Below are positions 56,501 through 64,000 of a stretch of 64,000 nt of DNA, piece after piece. Position 1 is the stretch's first letter. Every line of letters begins with the position of its first letter. The translations under genes and the position numbers were made by a program. Origin of the DNA: Lepidodermella squamata. Lineage: Eukaryota; Gastrotricha. The DNA lies in contig JBLDXI010000019.1 of NCBI GenBank assembly GCA_047495785.1, positions 496,001-560,000 of the forward strand, given 5' to 3'. The notes below the pieces were generated by a model. It did no database searches, had not been told where the DNA came from, and saw only the letters and a program-made list of their open reading frames with translations.

Positions 56501-59103
56501 GTTCGCATTCTATCAACGAAGGTAGGCGCTATTGGCTCCCTGAAGATTGCTAATAATTTGTTCGTGGAATAGCCCTACTATCCGTCTTCTGGAGGATTAA
56601 ATATAGTGTTCAGGCTGAATTTGGAGCTGAACTCCACTGGGGACGGTTTCGTGATTTTCATTATTCCAGAGGAGGACGTTGACAGCAAAGCTGGTGCATT
56701 TCTACTCCCTGCAGATTTTCGAGGAATGGCTCTCATTGTCAGTCCTATGAATAATTCTGTAACCCCAGTTACGAATGTGCTCAGGAGCAAACAGGCCGTA
56801 AACGAAATAAAGCCAGTTAGCAAAGTTGGGCAGCCTATATATGGATTCACCAGTTACGAGTTGCGGCTAAGTGGGGAATACGTATATGTGTGTTTCTGCA
56901 ATGCATGCTATAACTGTTTGAAAGATGTTATTAAATCTTTGCAGTTCAAGCTAAGAGCTGCCAGCGGGGACTTAATCGACTATGGCACAGTAATTTATGC
57001 TGGACTTGCAGTCAATGGACCTTGGATTCTTGGCGTTGCCGCCAGCAACAGCGAAAAGGGTGCTAGTCGAATCCAAATTCATTCTCTGAAATTTACTCCG
57101 GGAGGGGATGTGCAAAACCCTGATTCGTCTCCCGAGCAAGGTAAATTGAAATGCTAAATGATTGTTTAATCTTCTTTACTGTCTATGTTTACAGGAGTCT
57201 ATCAGTCTCAATACTCGTTTGACGGATATAATTTGGGTATGTTATTGCATGAATTCATTTCTATACTGAGTTTTGTGTATAAGGCGAAAATTGGGTGATT
57301 CGAACCAAAAGCGATGCCAATTTAGACTTGGGAAGCAACGTGGCAAACCTGCAAACAAGAAATCTGGTCGCGCTTAGATTGCATCCCAACTCAAACAAGC
57401 GACAGACGGTCATGTACACCAGAAAAGTAAGTTATATAAACTTTTGAAAGTGCGATAGCCTTTACTGGAATCAAATTCCAGCCTTTAGCCCTGAGCACAA
57501 CATCTGGATACGTCATAACCCTTAATCTCGGGGTAATTAGTGGCGGCGGTGACGGATTCGATATTTTCCTAGCTAATGCAGAGAGTCTAAACGTGTCGAA
57601 TTGGCAGTGTAAGTTTCTTTTGCAACTCATCCTGAATGATTCTAACAAATGTTGGCGATCAGATAGCAATGCTGAGTTCTTCTTGCAATTCCCAGTTCGA
57701 GGATTGCATTTTCTCGTTAACACCCGGCAAAACAACGCTATGAAAATGGTTTACAGCTACTTACCGATGAAATCTCTAATCAATGGACCGCAGTTCTCTA
57801 ACGACACTGTTTATCTGAATAATAGTCAATTATGGTTTCCTAATGGAACGAATTCTTACTCGAACATTACTGTTCGCCTAACTGTGGAGAGTGACTACGT
57901 CTCGGTAAGACCCATAGAGTAATTAGTAATTAGGGAAGTGGGTTTATGAATTTATTATTGGAAAAGGCTTCTTTTCGAGATCAAAATTCCAACGTGTATA
58001 AAATTGCTGAGAAACAAATGGCCCCTTGGCTGTCGATTGCGGGGCCGTGGCATCTCGGAATTGGAACGAAAGCATCCACCTACAACTTCGACTTCTACGT
58101 CTATTCTATTCGTACTTACTCGCTACTCAAGCCAATGACAGTAACCACATCAACAACATCGACCACGACTACAAGCACGTCGCCACCTCCTACAACATCG
58201 ACAACAGTCGCAACCCCGCGTCCTTCTTCTACATCACCTACCACAATCAAAAGTATGCCCCTTTCTTCCAATACGTGGACTAAGACTACTTTGCCTTTGC
58301 CTACTTTTATAGCATCGACCACAGTCGACAGCAAGTCACACTCTTCAGCAAGCACTTCAACTGCTTCACCACCTTCGAAGGCCTTCTCCAGCATTTCCCA
58401 GCCAGCGACAAGTTCGGCGACAACAACCAAGAGATTTGTTGAGCCAAGCTATTACAAGATCGGTGAATTTAAATAAGGATAATTATTCGGAAATATTTAA
58501 AAAAAAATTACTCAGGTGTCACTGGTATGATTGAGGTTGAGGGTAACATGACGCTGCCGGACGGAACAGTTTTGCCGTGTGAGCCTTGGCCTGAAGAGCT
58601 CGACAACTCAAGTTCATTCTTGTACCAGAGCGTAGCAGCTGTTATGGCTAAGGAGGTATCGATCTGACAGCTATAATTTCTGCATCTTTATTGGCTTTTT
58701 TGAACAGATTGTGCTAACATATTTGGAGTCAGGCGCAGCTAATGTGTCAGTGAACATCACTCGAATTTACAAGGGCAGTGTCATTGCTGACTACATTGTT
58801 GTACTTCGGAGCCTTACGCAATTAAGCGAAGAGGAAATCAGTGCTAGGGTTGAGATAGCCATAAAGGCACTAGCCGCCGCCGCTGCTGCCAGAATCGGTC
58901 AGATTGTCTCAGCGAAAGTGCGAGGCGTTCAAATCATTTCGAGACCACCAACTACCACGCCGGATCCAATGGAGCATACTCCAGGCACTGGACCGAAAAT
59001 AACGCTTAGAACTCCAATGGGCCGATCCCCTGCAACCAGTATTAGAATGGACATCATTTTCAAGTTCCTCGATTTTTTAATCTTTTTCTATTGTGCATTT
59101 TAA
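53578..59103 (+). CDS. Array gene F: LamG - four L-type-lectin-like domains - mucin stalk - SEA - GPI-type tail
   Basis: Start at ATG 53578 with signal peptide MRTKSALIAVLTLTAVFS and the phase-1 donor of the family. The LamG exon (53700 onwards; VIGYWPLTS, SQSWTIMGYV) is close to C and E. Lectin domain I: FGGIWSSA, LFGIFMIDKY, FIGLGVIFD, GPSPCAVEMLS. II: GDGLTIFFVPP, GPGFLPQPFKGFAVV, WVVGIGTQN. III: TGDGFVIFIIPEED, LPADFRGMALI, WILGVAASN. IV: GGDGFDIFLANAES, RLTVESDYVSV. The Thr/Ser/Pro stalk (58140-58440) is the longest in the array. The SEA domain has KGSVIADYIVVLRS. The C-terminal region is shorter than in C/E but still ends in a hydrophobic stretch (IIFKFLDFLIFFYC). The intron before lectin exon 4 is larger (about 180 bp). 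No frame break noticed. Confidence 0.83.
58140..58440 (+). repeat. Mucin-like stalk repeats of gene F
   Basis: Thr/Ser/Pro-rich coding repeat, longer and more varied than in the other members. Confidence 0.65.
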
Positions 59104-59161
59104 TTGAATAATCCGTTTCTTCTTGGTACGCTGAACTATTCCTGTCTTCTTATTGTAATGT

Positions 59162-59167
59162 AATAAA
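59162..59167 (+). terminator. Poly(A) signal of gene F
   Basis: AATAAA about 58 bp after the stop codon. Confidence 0.55.
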
Positions 59168-59519
59168 CCAGCTATTGATGAAAAGTAATCACTAGATTTC
59201 CCATTGACTCTGACTGGTTGGAATCTACTTCCGGACAGGCCCTAGAACATTAAATGAAACGAAAAATTATATTTTGGTAATTTTGTGCTGAACAGATTTT
59301 TTGTCTTCACTTGTGTGTGCCATGGAAAAAAAATTTCAATTATTGAGCAAATAATGAAGGAGTTCCAATTAAACGGCAACCACCATTCTCTAAATCAAAT
59401 GTTTCCCAGGTTCAGTTCCACTTGATTGTCAATACTGCCAGCTCCTTTTGTCTGATTGAAAGTAAACTTGCTAGCCTACATTAGAAATTATACATTAAAA
59501 TAAGCATGAAATAAAATAA
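59168..59519. other. Intergenic region between array genes F and G
   Basis: About 350 bp, AT-rich, no gene recognised. It must hold the gene G promoter, so spacing in the array is tight here. Confidence 0.45.
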
Positions 59520-62500
59520 ATGTTTTACGTAATCTTGCTGATCACGTCTAGCCTTGCTGTTACCAATAGCCGTGAGACTAATTTCCCCTAGTTTAACCTT
59601 CGAAAAGCGGCTGTATTTCAGGACTATTAGGCTATTGGCCGCTAACTAGCTTAACCGGTTTAGATGATATGAGTGGCGAGGGAAATCACGGCGAATTATG
59701 CACTTCGAGCTTGGCATCAGTTGATGCAGAAATGACCGGCCCGTATGGCGAAAAATCTTCGTCATTTCAAGTGGGCCAAACAAATTACAGCTGCATTACA
59801 TTTCCATCGCTGGACTTGTCGAACTTGAATGAATCGTGGAGTGTCTTCGGATTTGTTAACTTGAAGTCAGGGCAAGGGCCGTTCTTTCAATTTCAACCCG
59901 GCGGTCAGTTGCCGCCTGGTCCGAATTCTTATTATAGTGATTTAGAGGGCGGCACTCTCATTATAAACCCAATGTTCGAAGGTCAAAGTGATGTTTCTGG
60001 TAAGGGGCAATGTGGGCCTATCAATCAGTGGCGATTAATCCAAGTTAGCTATGATAATGCGATGTCGAATCTTATTAGCTACTGTAACGGTCTACAAGCT
60101 GCTCAGATTGACACACTTGGACGGCGAATAGGGATGAGTTCTTACGGCATGACGATAGGAGCAAGGTAATCAGGTTGATTCATTCGAACGTGGGTAAAAC
60201 TTTGATTTTCCGAAAGATGGGGCTACGACAGCTTTGTTGGAAATGTTGCTTGTTACGCCGTTTTCAATGAAAATGTTACTCCGGATTCGGCGAGCACTTT
60301 TAAATCGATTTGCAAGCACAGTGAGTTCACATATTATTGGCTTGAATCATGGCTGATACTTTATATGTTTCCGAATCCAGGCCCAAAGAATGGAATCTAT
60401 TCCGCAATACCTCTATCGCCCAGAGCTACCCAGCCAACTTATAATAGCGATATGTCCCTTTCTATCGGTTTATTAGGTTTGGAATTTTATCCACCTGCCA
60501 CATTTTGCTACAATTTTAATTACAGTTGCCGCTAATAAAACTTCATGGACGACGAGTGGATCTGCCGGAGTTGAGCGCGGGTCGATAATTGCTCGGCTCG
60601 TCAAGGATGAAATCAGCTATCAGAACGGTGGAATATGGTGCTCTGCGGTAAATTTGGATATTCAGTTAATTGCATAACGATGTCAACATTTCGTGGCTTA
60701 GAACATCACATCACCCAACTTACGAATTGAAGTTCAGCTTAAAATTGGCATTTCAACAGGGAAAGGTAGCTATTTCGCGATTATGCTCGTCGACCGATAT
60801 AGAACAGCTAAAAGTGAGACATTGCTTGAAATAATTTCCGGTTTTATAATTTTCTTCCATAAGGCGCTACAAATCTTGGAGTAAAACGGGATTCTTTCGT
60901 TGGTCTAGCCTTCGTGTTTTCTCCTGAGAAAAAATCTGCTTTTATCCTATATGCCCGAGTCGCGTACGATAGCCTCGATGATGGAGCTTTCTTCCGAAAT
61001 CAGCCGATCAAATTAGCAGAGAATCCATTGAATGACCTGAAAAATGGCAGTCACTTGATAGTCCTTGAAATTCTAGATAATGAATTGACAGTCTGGCTAG
61101 AAATCGAGGGATCGGCGCCGCAGAAAGTCTTCGACAAAATCAATCTAAATGGCTTTGATTCGATGATTTATGACCTACAACTAGCCATCACAGCTACAGC
61201 TACAACTGGATCCTACGGAAGTGTTGAAGTTATGACTATCAACTCGTTTAATCTCACGTCGATTACAGGTAATAAAGACTGATTTCCGCTCTGCTTCAAA
61301 AATCAATAATGTTTGATTGCAGGTAAAGTTTGGCAGCCCATAAATGGCATGACCTTCGCTGGAGGTGATGGAAGTGAGTTCAGAAAATCTAAAATTCAAA
61401 TTTCTCATAATATCGCATGATTGAATTATTTCCAGCCTTTTACAATACTGCTGCTAAAAGGGCTTCTGACGCTGTTCCGCTCAATCCATCAACTGTGTTT
61501 TCCGAGTCGAAAGGCTACAATTTGCTTCCGTCTAATGCCACCCAGCGCCACGTAGCTTTCTTCACGAAAGACGTAAAAGATAAAACCATCAATTAGCTAA
61601 TTATTTGGTTTCTTTTTCAAGACCTTGCCTCAAGATGGATCGCACATTCGAATTATTTTTACGTTGAACGTAAAACGGGTTGAAATGGGAAACGGTTTCA
61701 CGTTGTTTCTGATGCCAGCTAACACAATTTCATCTGGATTTAATTGTAGGCTATAAATGATCAATTTCTAATAAATTGCCACCTAATTTCTTCTATTCTT
61801 CTATTCAAAGCGACTTTTAGTTTTCTACCCGACCCATTCCGTGGTTTAGCTCTAGTTGCTGGAGGACCTGTTAAGAATCACATGATTCGTCTGATTCACG
61901 GTGACTTAGGTGGATATTGGGCGCCCGATACAGTGCTAGCCCTCGTAAACTTGGAATCTAATGTAGCCGAGCAGCTTTCCTACAACAACACCGCTTTTGA
62001 ATTCATCATTACTGGCGATTACATCTCAGTAAAAAACGAAATTCATAAATGTTTCGTAATTTTTGTAAATCCTTCAGGTGAATGGATACTCGCCTGGTAG
62101 TAGCGCGACTGTTTTAGCGAAAAATGTCCTCGTTCCGAAATTATGGTCGATCCAGCCATTTGTTGTCGGCGTGGGGGCGCATAGCCTTAACACGCCCCAT
62201 GAAGTTAACATCATCTCCATCCGGGTTTTTCAATCACCACCTTCGATAATCGACGTCAATTCCCTGCCACTTGGAATGTCGCAGGTGCCTGAATTCAATT
62301 TCAATGGCTCTAATTTTGGTTTGAATTTAAAATAATCAGTAAATTTTGATTGATCAATTTTACCAACAGAAAACTGGATCGTTCAGTATCGATACAAGAC
62401 TAATAAAACAGCTATAAATCCAAATTTTGTTAAACGAACTACTGGCTATATTTTGCTGCCAAAAGAAAGCGATAGGCAAGTGAGAATGTACAGCAAATTC

Positions 62501-64000
62501 GTAAGAATTAATTCGATTTTTCGCAACATTTTCAATAAATTTTTCTCATCCAATCAGAATCTTACCGCCGGGGGTAGTGAATTGGTCACGCTACGCGTTG
62601 CTGCTAACGTTGAAGCATCTGTGGTTTGTGATAGTTTTGTCGTTTTTCTCTGCCCAGATGAAGATTTCATCAACGGATCTCGTATGATTTCGAATCAAGA
62701 TTTCGTTGCCAAATTTTCTGCTTTTCTTTTAATTCAGCGAACGAATATTATCTCCCACATTCATTTCGCGGTATCGCCGTCGCGGTCAATACGGCCAACT
62801 CTTCGTCGAGGGGAGCGGCTTTCTATCATCAGTACAGATCTTACGTAGGCTCAATCACCACGGGGATCAAGCGAGGTAACATATTGAACGACCGCGTTCA
62901 AGGATATGCTGTTTACGAGATAACTATCACGCCATCAAATGCTTCGGTAACTTAATGAAAGGCTCACGCATCAGGATTCAATTTTAACGCTTTTAAGGCT
63001 TCGATTTTGTTTTCCGATGGCAACAAAATCTACTTCGAGCCAACACCGGCCAACTTCCGAGGCATGTATACAGCCGGGCCGTGGGTTGTTGGAGCTTCAG
63101 CTGGCAACAGTCCAGCCAACAAATGCCAGATTCGGATCTACTCTATTGAAGTCCACCGCTCTCCGCCGGTAGCAAACCCAACAATATCTACTGAAAACGG
63201 TAAATTATGTAAATTACCCCAATAATTGGCTTATATTTTGCGTCAATTCAGCTTTTCTGGGAACTCGCATGCCCGCCTTCACTTATGACGGCTTCAACTT
63301 GGGTATATCCAAAATCGCTCATTTTTTATTTTTAACAAGTGTGGTGATAGATGATTGGTCGGCAAGAGGAAAGGACCCAGATGGAAGAGACAACCAATTC
63401 ACGCAAATGATTCAAACGCAGACGAAAGGCCTTACTCTTGTTACAAAAACCACCGACAGGCAAGCTGCGATCTTCTCTAGAAAGGTAATTTTTCGAAGAA
63501 GTTCAAGAATTTCATTGATTTTTTTTAAATTACTAGCCGCTACCAATGAATCAAACATTCAGTTACAACTTCGTCGTCAATTTGACTCTGACGCAATATT
63601 TCAACCTTGGATCTTTCGATTTTTTCCTCGCGCCGAGTGAATGTCTTAACAAACAAAGCTGGAATTGTTCGTCTTTTCATTATTTCGAAGCAATCGAAAT
63701 GTTTTTACCCCATAAACGCAGACTTGGCGTCCGAGTTTTACGCCCAAGCTCCAATGAAAGGATTCCATTTCATAGTTAACTTGAACAATGACGGGCTTCT
63801 TAAAACTGTCTATAGCTTGGAACCAACACTTGGCAACAATCTGACAATGGAAAACTCATTCGCGCCAGATTTGAACGTCAGCCCGTCGAAATTCACTGGG
63901 GATACATCGTACCGAATCCTGGTTCAGGGTGACTACATTTCAGTAGGGAAGAACTTTGTAAGATTATTTTATTGTAATAATCCTATTCCTAAGATTTACG
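59520..64000 (+). CDS. Array gene G: divergent LamG - L-type-lectin-like paralogue (3' end outside window)
   Basis: ATG 59520 gives a signal peptide (MFYVILLITSSLAVTNS) with the family phase-1 donor. The LamG exon (59622-60167; LLGYWPLTS, NESWSVFGFV, CGPINQW) lacks several residues common to the others. Lectin domain I: GGIWCSA, YFAIMLVDRY, FVGLAFVF, GSYGSVEVMTIN. II: GNGFTLFLMPA, FRGLALVAGG, FVVGVGAHS. III: SFVVFLCPDEDF, HFRGIAVAVN, WVVGASAGN. IV begins near 63250 (TYDGFNLG, DDWSARGKD, FDFFLAPSEC) and is cut by the window edge. It keeps the same exon order but lacks the high identity of B-F, so it is an old member outside the recent duplications. The stalk, SEA domain and tail are expected beyond the edge. 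Confidence 0.75.

Overview
The window looks like a compact animal (metazoan) genome. Genes are split into many small exons by introns mostly about 45-80 bp long with GT...(T)TTCAG borders. Poly(A) signals lie close behind stop codons, and the proteins are typical of animal cell surfaces (class C receptor, Sushi/CCP, LamG, L-type lectin, SEA, GPI-type tails). I cannot name the species. A marine invertebrate with a small genome, such as a sponge or a tunicate, would fit, but this is inference. Exon borders were read by eye and may be off by a base or two.

Layout. 1-1450 (-): 5' part of a GABA-B-like class C receptor gene that runs off the left edge. 1857-3032 (+): an intronless GNAT acetyltransferase of HOOKLESS1-like type, head to head with the receptor. 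3051-5642: gene-free, with a cluster of CACGTG motifs. 5643-10112 (+): a type I membrane protein with two copies of an unnamed ectodomain, Sushi repeats, a Gly/Thr-rich stalk, one TM helix and a tail with a tyrosine motif and polyproline.

10698-64000 (+): a tandem array of seven paralogous genes, here called A to G. The full-length members share one architecture: signal peptide, LamG/ConA-like domain, four L-type-lectin-like domains, Ser/Thr-rich mucin-like stalk, SEA domain with a conserved Gly-Ser cleavage-type motif, and a hydrophobic GPI-type C-terminus (about 1,450 residues in B, by adding exons). Gene A lacks the fourth lectin domain and most of the stalk. B resembles D, and C resembles E and F. 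Homology between the intergenic regions shows that a block (tail of A + B + C + a SEA-exon relic) was duplicated to give D + E. Nearly identical patches between C and E suggest gene conversion.

Gene C is interrupted by an 8,955-bp Ty3/gypsy-class LTR element in antisense orientation (23392-32346). It has gag, pol and env reading frames, identical 193-bp LTRs, a tRNA-Leu-type primer site and a TTTAAAC slippery site at the gag/pol junction. The element is flanked by an apparently identical 589-bp direct repeat of gene C sequence instead of a short target duplication, which points to recombination between insertion alleles or to an assembly error.

Taken together, the right-hand 53 kb is a rapidly evolving cluster of GPI-anchored multi-lectin mucins beside a Sushi receptor with a signalling-type tail. 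A role in cell adhesion, self/non-self recognition or microbe binding is plausible, but unproven from sequence alone.
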